From Symbiodinium natans (Eukaryota > Sar > Dinophyceae > Suessiales > Symbiodiniaceae): a DNA stretch of 64,000 nt. Location of the stretch: positions 400,639-464,638 of the forward strand of contig CAJNDS010002205.1 of the NCBI GenBank assembly GCA_905221605.1, read 5' to 3'. The position numbers and the translations under genes were made by a program. Under the pieces are notes generated by a model that did no database searches, had not been told where the DNA came from, and saw only the letters and a program-made list of their open reading frames with translations. Positions 41,061 through 50,185 of this stretch are shown piece after piece. Position 1 is the stretch's first letter. Each line of letters opens with the position of its first letter.

Positions 41061-41380
41061 AGGGGGGGGGGGGGGGGGGGCGGGGGTTCAGGATCCAGGG
41101 CTAGAGAACTGGAACCGGGAATGAGGGAATTGGGCACCTTTTATCCCTCTACCTTTACCCCCTTAAGGGATTACACAGGTAGTTTTCCTCATTCCCTACT
41201 GAGAACCAGCAAGAGAAGATACTGTAGGGGTCGAAATAGTTATTCCATTATGGTCCCTATATCATCGCTGTAATCACCCCCCAAAGCCTATTCTGATAAC
41301 CCTAAACCCTAAATCTTACACCCTAAACCCCAAACCCTAAACCCTAAACCCTAAACCATTACCCCCCCCCCCCCCCCAAA
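41061..41380. other. G tract, family D copy and CCCTAAA
   Basis: G homopolymer 41,061-41,080; family D copy at about 41,226-41,305 (GGGGTCGAAATAGTTATTCC to CCTATTCTGATAACC); CCCTAAA/CCCCAAA at 41,300-41,360; C tract 41,363-41,378. Confidence 0.6.
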
Positions 41381-41499
41381 CCCTTATTCTACTTATTAAG
41401 GTCCCTATAGTACCGGCATAGGCTTTTCAAACTTCTGGGACCCAAGGTCATCTCCGTGCCAGAGTTCCAAATGCCCGTCGAGGCTGGGTCGGTGCTATA

Positions 41500-41617
41500 C
41501 CCTAAGCCCTAAACCCTAAACCCTAAACTCTAAACCCTAAACCCTAAACCCTAAACCCTAAACCCTAAACCCTAAACCCTAAACCCTAAACCCTAAACCC
41601 TAAACCCTAAACCCTAA
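41500..41617 (-). repeat. CCCTAAA array
   Basis: About 16 regular units. Confidence 0.95.
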
Positions 41618-41639
41618 GCTATCCCCCCAACCCCAAAAT

Positions 41640-42400
41640 ATACAGCCCCAAGCAGGGCTTAGTGAAGGGTTTACTTTGGGCATGGACCCGATAGCCTAAA
41701 CCCTACACCCAAAACCCTAAAAGGTTGGGAGTTTCAGTTCTTCAGGAACTGGAGTTGAGGGATGCAATTCGAAGTGATAGTCCTCAGCACCCTTTTCACA
41801 TACTCCTTGAGATGTGAGGGCCGCCGGGTTTAAGGTACAGGTTTCAGAGTTGAGGGTTTAAAGTTTAGGGTTTAGGTCCTCTAGGTACTTTTCGAAGTCG
41901 GATCCCTCATTGAAGTCCCCAGATGCAACGCGAATTCACAGTAATTGATCCCTGCACTACCTAGTCACGTCTCTCAATGATGGTTCTGTTTTGGTGGTTC
42001 CTTCCATAACCACGGAGCCTCACATGTAGGGCACCCGAGATGGGGCCATAACTTAGAGAAGAGACCTGCCTGCCTGATTCACCAGCACACCACGTTTGAC
42101 CTTCCTGGCACGCAGGGTTGCGGAAGGGGTGTTCCATTGTGTGCCAGCCCCTCTGCCAGGACTGGATCTCCGTGTCCATTCTTTTAAAGCCAGATGCCCA
42201 GCTGAGAACAGGTGTCTAACATAAGGATGTAGAGACATTTAGGGCATGTCGAGGCACAAGGATTAGCCATGGCGTGTAGCCTCCCAAGAAAGGACAACTA
42301 ACTCAAGGGCAAGTTTTTGGAACGGCGCAGCCATCAGAAAACGCCTCCCTTGCCCCACAAATCTCCGCACTGCATTCCTCACCCAAGGCCATACAGACGA
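41640..42400. other. Unique DNA
   Basis: Two overlapping minus-strand frames (60-72 codons, 41,961-42,238) have no recognisable family. Nothing else is seen. Confidence 0.5.
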
Positions 42401-42405
42401 GGTTA

Positions 42406-42527
42406 CCCTAAACCCTAAACCCTAAACCCTAAACCCTAAACCCTAAACCCTAAACCCTAAACCCTAAACCCTAAACCCTAAACCCTAAACCCTAAACCCT
42501 AAACCCTAAACCCTAACCCTAAACCCT
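42406..42527 (-). repeat. CCCTAAA array
   Basis: About 17 nearly perfect units with a single CCCTAA slip near the right end. Confidence 0.95.
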
Positions 42528-42626
42528 CAAAGCCCAACAGCCGACCCTTGGCTTGAAGACCTCTTGTGCGACACCTGAGTTCACTGCAGCGGCCCCGAGA
42601 AGCTGTGTCTTTATGACACACACCAC

Positions 42627-42785
42627 CCGCAAATGCCCCTTTTTTTCAGGGTTCAGGTTCCCTTATAATCAGGGTTTAGGTTCCCTTATAATCAGGGTTT
42701 AGGTTCCCTTATAATCAGGGTTTAGGTTCCCTTATAGTCCCGGGTGCCCTTCTTATTCTTAGGTACTCTTGGGTCTAGCCCCTTA
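42627..42785 (+). mobile_element. Family C element with 23-base tandem expansion
   Basis: A unit of the form AGGTTCCCTTATAATCAGGG repeats four times with a 23-base period (42,650-42,735). Then CCCGGGTGCCCTTC and TTCTTAGGTACTCTTGGG continue as in other family C copies. The tandem expands a block present once elsewhere. Confidence 0.65.
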
Positions 42786-43516
42786 GTGCCGGCTGCTCAA
42801 AATTTACACCCGCTCTACTTGCGAAGGCCTCAAGAAGCCTCGGGCCTTTTCTTAAAGTCATAGGGGCCACCTTCCTCCAGCACCCCTTCGAATGGAGTAG
42901 AGCCCTACAACCCTTATGCAAATGGGAGTTTACGACAGGAAGGGACCGTTACTATAGATCCCCAAGTAGTAGGCTTCCTTTATCATAAGGACCCCAACAA
43001 GGTACCCCTAATTTCGGAAACCTAAACCCTAAACCCTAAACCCTAAACCCTAAACTCTAACCCCTAAGCCCCCAAAGTTCTTCTTCCAATGAAATAAGGC
43101 CCCAAGGCTATGTGTAGTCTATTGCTCAGACTGGCTGGAGGCCACCAGGGGCGCTCCCTGTGGCAGGGAAAGGCGCGGTTACACACCTGAAAATGTCCTC
43201 TAAACCCTAAACCCTAAACCCTAAACCCTGAACCCTAAACCCTGAACCCTAAGGGGGGGGGGGGGGCGACTTGGGGAGGGCTTTAGGGTATGTTATGTGC
43301 TACTTTGGGGCTAGGTAAGTTTTGTTTTGGGGGGGGGTCCTTTGCCACCTCTGCCCGCCTGGACGCTCACGCTTCCCAGAACCCGTGAACCATGAAGCCC
43401 TGAAACTCCAACACCCTGAACCCCCAAACCTCGAAGCCCTAAACCCTAAACCCCTGACCCCTGAAACCCTAAAACCCTGAGCTTCTAAGCCCTAACGCTA
43501 GAAGCGTGAAACCCGC
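42786..43516. other. Arrays and unique DNA
   Basis: CCCTAAA at 43,021-43,060 and 43,200-43,250, then a G homopolymer (43,254-43,266) and decayed CCCTGAA units at 43,385-43,480. No gene seen. Confidence 0.55.
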
Positions 43517-44752
43517 TTGGCAGGCGTGCGGCAGCTGACTGAGCTGTCCAGGAACATTAGGTGCCCTTGCATTTCTTGCGGTAGGGAGCTGGATAGGGTC
43601 TTGGGATTTTTTCTATACTTCCCCTTAGTGGGTTTAACAGGACCCTATATGGGATATGCTACATTTTCCCTTATTGGGTTCAGTAGGATCCTATTTTGTT
43701 TAGGGCCAAGGGCTGATCCTGGGCCTTCTGTGGAACTCGATATAAGGAATACTCCAGCAGAGACACCCCCCCTACAAGGGTCCAAAACCCTAAACTCTAA
43801 ACCCTAAACCCTCAACCCAGGGTTGTTAAAAAAAAAAAAAAAAAGCACCTGAAACCCAACATCAGCTTTTGTTGAAGGAACATCTCAGCTGGTGATTGTC
43901 CCCCCTACTCCCCTCACGCAAAAGCCTTATATGAGCCCCACGTAAGGGTACCCACCCCATAGCTCCCCGCAACTGAAATCTCCTTGGTGTTCTCTAGACT
44001 CACCCGCGCAGATTCCCTAAGCCCGAAGCCCAAAACCCTAAGCCGAAGCAGCTTGCCTCGAGCATACTTTTGTCAGCCAGGCATTGTTGTAGGCTTTTGC
44101 TCCTCGTGTTAAACTAGTAAGTGTCTAACCTGAAGAGCTTAGACCTGAAACCCAAGCCCTAAACCCTTCAACAGTAAGGCCCTTTTTTGTCCTTGCACCC
44201 CTTCCCTAAACCCTGAGCCCAACACGCTAAACCTCTTATAGAAGCGACATGAGCACACTGCACATGCAAAACCGAGCCGGATAGGTCGCGAGCCAACGAT
44301 GCGGGTAGCAGAAAAGTCCCCGCCTCAGGTATTTAGGTAAGAATCTCCGTCTTTCTTGACTGAGTTGTATCTTCTTAAGGGACCAGGGTATTAGGCCTTG
44401 AGGGAGTTTCGTGGGTCGTGTGTAAGTTGTAGTGAGGGCCTTGTTAGGGTCGGGGAGGATCAAGGTTCAAGGCTTGGGGGGGCGGGGGGGGGTTTGAAGG
44501 GATTTGAAGGGATTATCATAGCGGGACTACTAAGGACTGTTAGTATAAGAGGGAACATCCCAAAGTACCGTTGGCTAAAAGGGCACCTGAACGCTCACTC
44601 TGATGTTTTTTTTTAACGCACCTAGCGCAGCAGACTTGCGTGCACCAGAGAGAAACTGTGCTTGGAGGACTCTTGGTGCTGTCTGCTGTAGACCCTGCTG
44701 CAGTTGAGGGCCTGGAACCCAAAAGCCACAAGCGACCGTCAACCACGCCCAG

Positions 44753-44896
44753 GCCAGCAAAGCTCTGGACGATTGGAAGCAGTTCGTGGCCAGCATGAAG
44801 CGAGGCGGGCCGATGAGTCGCACGCCGCCGTGCTGCCACGCCGCGCCCTCTCAACCTGATAACCCTATATGCCGTCTAAGCCCTCTTAAGCCCTAA
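44753..44896 (+). CDS. Candidate exon in duplicated segment
   Basis: After ACGCCCAG the frame reads ASKALDDWKQFVASMKRGG and stays open to TAA at 44,894. The same start (ASKALDDW) occurs in copy 2 at 61,091, but the two diverge after the Trp. No family recognised. Confidence 0.3.
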   Translation, partial: ASKALDDWKQFVASMKRGGPMSRTPPCCHAAPSQPDNPICRLSPLKP

Positions 44897-45069
44897 ATTC
44901 AGCCAGAACCCATATTCATACCTCGAAGTATAGTGCCTCGGTCTGTAGGTCCCCGCAACAACACGTGGCGCCCTTTTCCTTTCAACCTGGGGGCCTCTCC
45001 TTTCTCCAGACCTCCGCAGGCCTTGCGAAGGAAGGCGCAGGGGAGCCCAGAGGGGCTTCGGGAAGTCCT

Positions 45070-45164
45070 GTTTAGGGTTTAGGGTTTAGGATTTAGGGTT
45101 TAAGGTTTAGGGTTAAGGGTTTAGGGTTTAGGGCTTCTAGGGTTAGGGTTTAGGGTTTAGGGTC
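45070..45164 (+). repeat. TTTAGGG array absent from the duplicate
   Basis: About 95 bases of TTTAGGG units with TTAAGGG and CTAGGG variants. They lie between GCCCAGAGG..GGGAAG and GTGTCTTCGTT. In copy 2 the same flanks (61,226-61,250 and 61,288) enclose about 37 bases of T-rich unique DNA instead. Confidence 0.8.
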
Positions 45165-45395
45165 TTTGGCGTGTCTTCGTTGGGACCCAGCAGGGTCCCA
45201 AGGCCCCAGTAGCCTTGGCCATGTCTTTCAACCCCTTGTAACCCGCGAAGGTTCTAGAAACTTAGGGCTTTGGGTTCCCTTAGCCTGAAGTGCTCTACGC
45301 TCGGAAAGGCGGGAAGGAGGGGCTGCTCTTGAGACTTCAGAAGCTGCTGGGCAGTCTACCTTGGCAATTCAACATGCGGACATCGACCATTGGCA

Positions 45396-45506
45396 GCTAA
45401 GGTTGTGCCTACGGCCGCGGTGGCCACGGTGGCGCAGGAGAAAGCTGCAGCAGCACGCCGAGGCCAGCTTGGTGTTTCCTCCGCCCTGCCCGGCCACACG
45501 CCTTAA
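45396..45506 (+). CDS. Candidate exon in duplicated segment
   Basis: The frame AKVVPTAAVATVAQEKAAAA is matched in copy 2 (61,441) by AKVVPTATLAQEKAAAAQAE, with a 9-base, frame-keeping length difference. Downstream the copies shift frame relative to each other. No family recognised. Confidence 0.3.
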   Translation, partial: AKVVPTAAVATVAQEKAAAARRGQLGVSSALPGHTP

Positions 45507-45720
45507 AACCTTCACCCTGTGTACACTCGCTGTACCTCTTCTGAGACTCCAAGGGGCTGATTCCTGGAGCATTGACAGCCAGGCTTGCCAATGGTTGAAC
45601 GGCCCGGGTCGACGGCCTCTGTGGAAGAAAAAGGGGGCGGGCTGGATGAAGTTTTTAGGTAGTTAGGCTGCCTTCTTGCACCAGCAAGAACTAAGAACTA
45701 AGGTGATCAGTTGCAAAAGC

Positions 45721-46262
45721 TGAAGCTGCAGCGATGAAGGGGACCGTCGATTCGCACTCGAAAGCAGGCGTGCATACGCGAGTAAAGTGGCTGGACTCGG
45801 TTTTACCACTACTCTTGCCTGGGAGGAGTATCCCCAAATTCAGGCTAGGAACCTGCGCCTCGATCCTCACAGGTAGGAGCTTAGGTTTTGCCATGGCCAC
45901 CGGCCATGCCCAACTATGACTTTTCTATGCCAAGACATCTTGGACAGCAGACTGCAACAATTGATCACAGTGTCTGGATGGCAGCTCACTTGCAGTGGCA
46001 AGACTTATGGTTTCGTAAGCGGGTGTTATCGCTCTCGGCGGCAACAGTGCGCCCCCACCTCTAAGGTAGAACCAGGTTGCTCCAACAGATCAATTCTCTG
46101 GAGGTTAGGGGGCTGGGGCAAGTATTCACGGGATGTTTTGTCTTGCTGAGTGTTTTTTGTCCAAAGACAGAGTTGCTCGACTGGGAAGACACGGCGACAG
46201 AGGACGCAAGGTGCCTTCGTGCGAACCGTCACATCCTGCGTCGTTCCTGTTTGTGTCTGTGG
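45721..46262 (+). other. Unique DNA with a possible exon at 46,160-46,262
   Basis: The plus frame reads PKTELLDWEDTATEDARCLR then ANRHILRRSCLCLW before a G/C homopolymer (46,265-46,314). Protein-like, but no splice sites are certain. Frames at 45,734-45,919 are open on both strands. Confidence 0.3.
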
Positions 46263-46264
46263 CC

Positions 46265-46314
46265 GGGGGGCGGGGGGGGGGGGGGGGGGGGGGCGGGGGG
46301 GGGGGGGGGGGGGG
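46265..46314. repeat. G homopolymer tract
   Basis: About 50 bases almost all G. Bases 46,330-46,990 that follow are unique, T-rich then A-rich, with frames on both strands and no recognised domain. Confidence 0.9.
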
Positions 46315-46990
46315 GATTGCGGGGCGGGGCAGGATAGGCCGCGTTCTATGTATTCGCGTGTTTTGTTGTTGAAAGTTGTTGTTTGTTTGTTTCTGCTCTT
46401 CCTTTTTTGTTTTCCACTTTTTCCTGTTTTTTTGTTGCTGTCCTGCTTTGTGCTTTCCGTTTATTGCAACAAGTTGTCAGGAATTGCTGTGGTGAACGGT
46501 TATGTTGTTTTCGTTTGTGCGTGTGTGTGCGTTTCTATTGTGACTTCCCAATGATGTAGTAGGTGCTGTGTGCCCTTGATGGTTTGGACACCTTGTCATG
46601 TTCTATCCGGTTTATAAATTGAGCAAAATTTGCACAGCCTACTTTCCTTCCGCGAGGGCGACGCCAAGAGTCAACAAGACAACCTTGCGCAGAGACCAAA
46701 GAACACAAAGCAAAAACCACTAAGAAAACAAATATTGAAACGGCAGGAGGCAAAAGGCGGAAATGCAGGGAAATGCAGATAACAATGAATATTCACAAAG
46801 CAGGACCAACTGAGGCAGAAAGCAGAAACCAAAACCAGAAGCAGCAAGAAGCAAAATGCCGAACGCAAAACAAATGCAAAGCAGTAATGGCAATTGTTTC
46901 GACAAACTTGCTAACCCTTTTCGTTACCCGATTGCAGTGGGGGGTTCTGGTTACTATATAAAATGACCTGAGATCAGGACAGTTAATGGG

Positions 46991-46997
<7 letters not shown>

Positions 46998-47047
<50 letters not shown>

Positions 47048-47071
47048 GGTGTGTGGTGTGTGTGTGTGTGT

Positions 47072-47130
<59 letters not shown>
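46998..47130 (+). repeat. (GT)n microsatellite
   Basis: About 130 bases of GT with a few GGGT interruptions. Cys-Val frames here are repeat translations. Confidence 0.95.
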
Positions 47131-47132
<2 letters not shown>

Positions 47133-47391
47133 GGGGCTGTTTTCCCTCGCAGAGGAAAGGAGCTTTCTTCTGGTAGAGCTAGGATAGTAGAAAGAGCTAA
47201 TTTCGAAGGAAAGTGATCCAGATAGTAGAGGTTTCCCCTAACTGGATAAAGGAAATAGAAGATTTCCACTAAATTCCACTATAGCGCAATGAGTTTTTTG
47301 TATCAACAAGGTGTCCTGATTAATATATAGAGGACATATACAGGAGGGTTCACATCAGCATGCAAAAGAAGCCCGCCACAATGAAACTCCT

Positions 47392-47574
47392 TTGTGCCTC
47401 AGGGAGGGCGTGCAAGAACCAGCGCCAGCGCAGTCTCGCAGGCGAAAAGAGCAGCTCGCGAAGGAGGCAGAGCGCCTGGAGGCTTGCACGCATGGCAGAC
47501 TTCCAACTGCTTCTGCCGTTCCTCCTGCTGCTCCGCTCCTGCTCTGCTCCCCACCCCTTTTAACGATTGCATGA
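47392..47574 (+). CDS. Candidate exon with charged helix
   Basis: One plus frame reads REGVQEPAPAQSRRRKEQLA then KEAERLEAC, a charged helix of coiled-coil type, and stops at 47,572. Two other plus frames are also open, which lowers confidence. No family recognised. Confidence 0.25.
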   Translation: MCLREGVQEPAPAQSRRRKEQLAKEAERLEACTHGRLPTASAVPPAAPLLLCSPPLLTIA

Positions 47575-47756
47575 CCGAAACGCTATTTGACACCCTTCAG
47601 GTTAACCCAAGTATTGGCTCGAGTCTCAGCAAGCTTGGGTAATCAAGACCGAAATGATGCATGCTATTCGACCTCTGTGATTTTCCAGCAATTGCCTGCT
47701 CAAACCCGCTGCGGAAGTTCCAAGAGAGATCGGTCATGATGCTCGCGCGCCATTGA

Positions 47757-47890
47757 GGCGACAAAAGGCTAGAGCAGCTACACTTCTGCATCATTTCGCA
47801 TGAGCCTCTTGATGTTGACAAAGCCTACAGCGCCGTGAACTCACGATGCGCCATGATAAACAGTGCTCGGTGTTTGTTTAGGCGTTGGGG
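47757..47890 (+). pseudogene. Possible reverse-transcriptase fragment
   Basis: Frame contains EQLHFCIISHEPLDVDKAYS then AVNSRCAMINSARCLFRRWG. The LDV.KAY..V...L....G pattern resembles the first catalytic-aspartate region of non-LTR retroelement reverse transcriptases, with upstream EQLH closer than usual. No YADD box or endonuclease was found nearby and the frame turns into glycine repeats. It would be a decayed fragment at best. Confidence 0.25.
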
Positions 47891-48269
47891 GGCGGGGGGG
47901 GGGGGTGCTGGGAATACCAACTGCCTCCGTGTGCTTCCGGGGTTCCGAGACAAGTCTCCCGACTTCAGTTTTGCTACTGTTGCTCTCGTTGGACAAGGTA
48001 GTGTGTCCCCGCATCAAGACAGTCACATCCCAAGTTTTTTGTGCTGTTGCCAGTATATGTTAGCCAACAGCTGGCCTGTATATTTGTGACGGAACTGAAG
48101 ACTGGAGATACAGGGTCAGCGGCTATAGGCCCCGTCGAAACGCGCTCGGTACCAACTGGGGGCACGGTTCCGGGTCGGCGCAAGTGCTGCGTCTAGATGC
48201 CAGGCAGTGGCGCTCGTCACAGACGTTCGGCAATGAATATGTGATGCTCTTGATTGCTTGTTTTTTTGC

Positions 48270-48646
48270 AGATTCTTCATAAGGCTGCCCCACTCACACG
48301 TCAAGAGATGAATGACTTACTGTTTCCTGTTTTCACGGCGTCAGCGAGCAATTCGCTGGTCCAGGGGAGGGTCGGGGTTTTCAAAGCGGGGGGATTGGCA
48401 AGTCCTAGCGACCAGTGGGTTTGGCCTAAAGCGGGGAGAAGGAAAGGTTTTTTGAGAATCTTCATAAAGACGCCTCAGGCCCTGCGAATGGTGTCAGTAA
48501 AGAGATTGTGTGGCATGGGGCGATGTGTGCGTGCCCGACGGGTGAAGCCGATGACAAATGAGGTTTCTGAGAGGTTTCAGGCATTGGAAGGGGGAGCTTC
48601 CGTGAGCTTGAAACTCAAGCTGTCCATTGCTCGTCCGGGTCTTTAG
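48270..48646 (+). CDS. Candidate exon, unknown protein
   Basis: A strong acceptor (TTGTTTTTTTGCAG, ending 48,270) precedes a frame of about 124 codons starting ILHKAAPLTRQEMNDLLFPV and ending at a TAG at 48,644. The pyrimidine-rich acceptor and long frame without telomere-like repeats make it one of the better candidates between 45 and 52 kb. No domain recognised. Confidence 0.4.
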
Positions 48647-48649
48647 GGC

Positions 48650-49440
48650 TGCTGAAGCTGCAGGGTCTTTGCAACGCTGCGATGCGCCTGAAGACGGCGT
48701 GTGTCACTTGCAGCGGAGCTCCCATACTGTTTGACGACGTAGATGATGGATGATTGAGGGTTCGTGAGTGATGCTTGGGATGAATTGGATGCTTTATGAA
48801 CCTGAGTTGAAGCGCGTGATGGGATGAGAAGTTGCCTCCTTTAAGGAGATGAGGCTTGGGCTATTCTCCGGGACTCGAGCCCTCCGAGTTGTTGCAAGCC
48901 ACCGAAGACTTTCCTTGACGCGGTTGCGGGCTTGTCGTATCTAGTCGTGCTGGGGTGAGGAGGATCATGAATCGAGTTCTGAGGTGCCTCAGTTTCCTGA
49001 GACAGGAATCTCATATGAAGCGTGGTCCGATCCGGGTTTCTGCGCAAAGCCTTGTCAAGACCAAATCAGTACATCAACATTTGGAGAGTGTGTTCTAGAA
49101 AAGGCAGACGCTGGCCGTCACAGGTGCCACATTGTCATGTGTGGAAAAGCCCTGCCGGCCCTGGGAGAATCCAACTTGGAGATGCCGCGTGCCACTTATG
49201 CCTGTTGATCGCAGAGGCGGTGTGTCATCAATATGCGTTGGCGACGTGGGATGTGCTGTAGCCAATAGCTGCATTCCTGAACGCACCTGCGAGGCCAAGA
49301 GACTTTAGGCAGCCTCTCGTGGTAAGTCGCCGGCGGTCGTCGCGCACAGACTCTGCGCGCAAGCACTATTTGCTGGTGATGTTCAATGCGGTGTACAGAC
49401 AGTACGCGTGAAATTACCATGCTTGTGTTGGTGAGGGTGT
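48650..49440. other. Unique DNA with weak candidate frames
   Basis: Frames of 60-82 codons overlap on both strands (48,841-49,444). The plus frame at 48,984-49,208 (CHIVMCGKALPALGESNLEM) is the most protein-like. No family recognised. Confidence 0.3.
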
Positions 49441-49449
49441 ACACGGACG

Positions 49450-49678
49450 ATGAACGGAATCAACCCAGCCCTCCCCTCCCCCTTTTCCGCCCTCGCTCCC
49501 CCCGCCTTGCCCCTCCGCTTCCGCCCCAGCCCCCGTCGTCATGGAACCTGCTTCGCCCGGCAGCATCCGGCAGCGTACTACGACGACGAGTTCTACCGCT
49601 GCTACTGCCACTGCCACTGCCGCTGCTCAACTATCTGCGGTTAATTCCTCGCCAACAGCTACCAGTGCCGCCTGTTAA
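49450..49678 (+). CDS. Candidate Pro/Ser/Thr/Ala-rich exon
   Basis: A frame passing the ATG at 49,541 reads Pro-rich sequence, then MEPASPGSIRQRTTTTSSTA and alanine/threonine repeats to TAA at 49,676. Two other plus frames are open too (Pro/Leu-rich and YDDEF), so the right frame is uncertain. Confidence 0.25.
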
Positions 49679-49948
49679 CTACGACGTGCTACTGCGGGGT
49701 AGCTGAGTTGCTCTACGACTTTTACTATGGCCGTTTTCACGCGAAGTTGCCGCTTTTGCATATTTGTTGAGTATTTTGTCAAGTGTCAAGCAGGCGCAGC
49801 GGCGGGCCTACATGAAGGACAATGTCTCCGAAGTTCCGGCATTTTGTATCTGACTCTTGGTTCGAGGGGGTTGCGCGGCATGCACCTCAAGCCCTTGGGC
49901 TAAGTGGCTAAGCCTAAACCCAGGGTGTTTGATTGATGTTGTTTAGGT

Positions 49949-50185
49949 TTGCTGAGCCGAGCGACAGAGGAAGCCGCCAAGCGCAAGGCCAAGGAGGAGG
50001 AGAAGAGAAGACGAGATTGGGAGGCCGGGCGGGATGCAACAGAATGTGAAAGTGGGACTGAGCTCGGGACAGCTCAGGGTAGCCCACTTCGCACAGCGAA
50101 GCTCACTTCGCTCGGGAAACTGAAGAATTTGAAGAAGGGATTCAAAAGTTTTACAGGGGGATTGCGAATGGAATTAGAATGTTGA
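49949..50185 (+). CDS. Candidate exon, charged coiled-coil-like end
   Basis: After GTTTAG the frame reads LSRATEEAAKRKAKEEEKRR then DWEAGRDATECESGTELG and a basic tail (KLKNLKKGFKSFTGGLRMEL) to the stop at 50,183. The Lys/Glu helix is of coiled-coil type. It could be a terminal exon. No family recognised. Confidence 0.4.
   Translation: MLSRATEEAAKRKAKEEEKRRRDWEAGRDATECESGTELGTAQGSPLRTAKLTSLGKLKNLKKGFKSFTGGLRMELEC

Larger units (their letters stand above)
1..45170. repeat. Dispersed TTTAGGG/CCCTAAA telomere-like repeats
   Basis: Short arrays of TTTAGGG or its complement occur every few hundred bases, from a few units to about 30. Variants include CCCCAAA, CCCTGAA, CCCCTAAA and TTTAAGGG. TTTAGGG is the plant-type telomere unit, also reported from dinoflagellates. 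Both orientations alternate along the whole stretch, so this is not a chromosome end. Since 7 is not a multiple of 3, any array stops all reading frames of the strand within about 21 bases. Arrays end near 45.2 kb and return only at 52.3-54.6 kb, with weak traces at 59.8-61.4 kb. Confidence 0.95.
43517..45720 (+). repeat. Duplicated segment, copy 1
   Basis: Shares ordered blocks with 59,895-61,690 in the same orientation. Examples are AGGAACATTAGGTGCCC at 43,552, ATCAGCTTTTGTTGAAG at 43,861, CTCCTCGTGTTAAAC at 44,100, GCCAGCAAAGCTCTGGACGA at 44,753 and AGGCCTTGCGAAGGAAGGCG at 45,018. Identity is moderate with many indels. The end (45,575-45,720) also matches a partial copy at 52,000-52,140. 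Confidence 0.75.

Noticed and set aside
46793-47269. 158-codon minus frame with His/Thr run
   Set aside because: Crosses the (GT)n microsatellite; no protein-like core.
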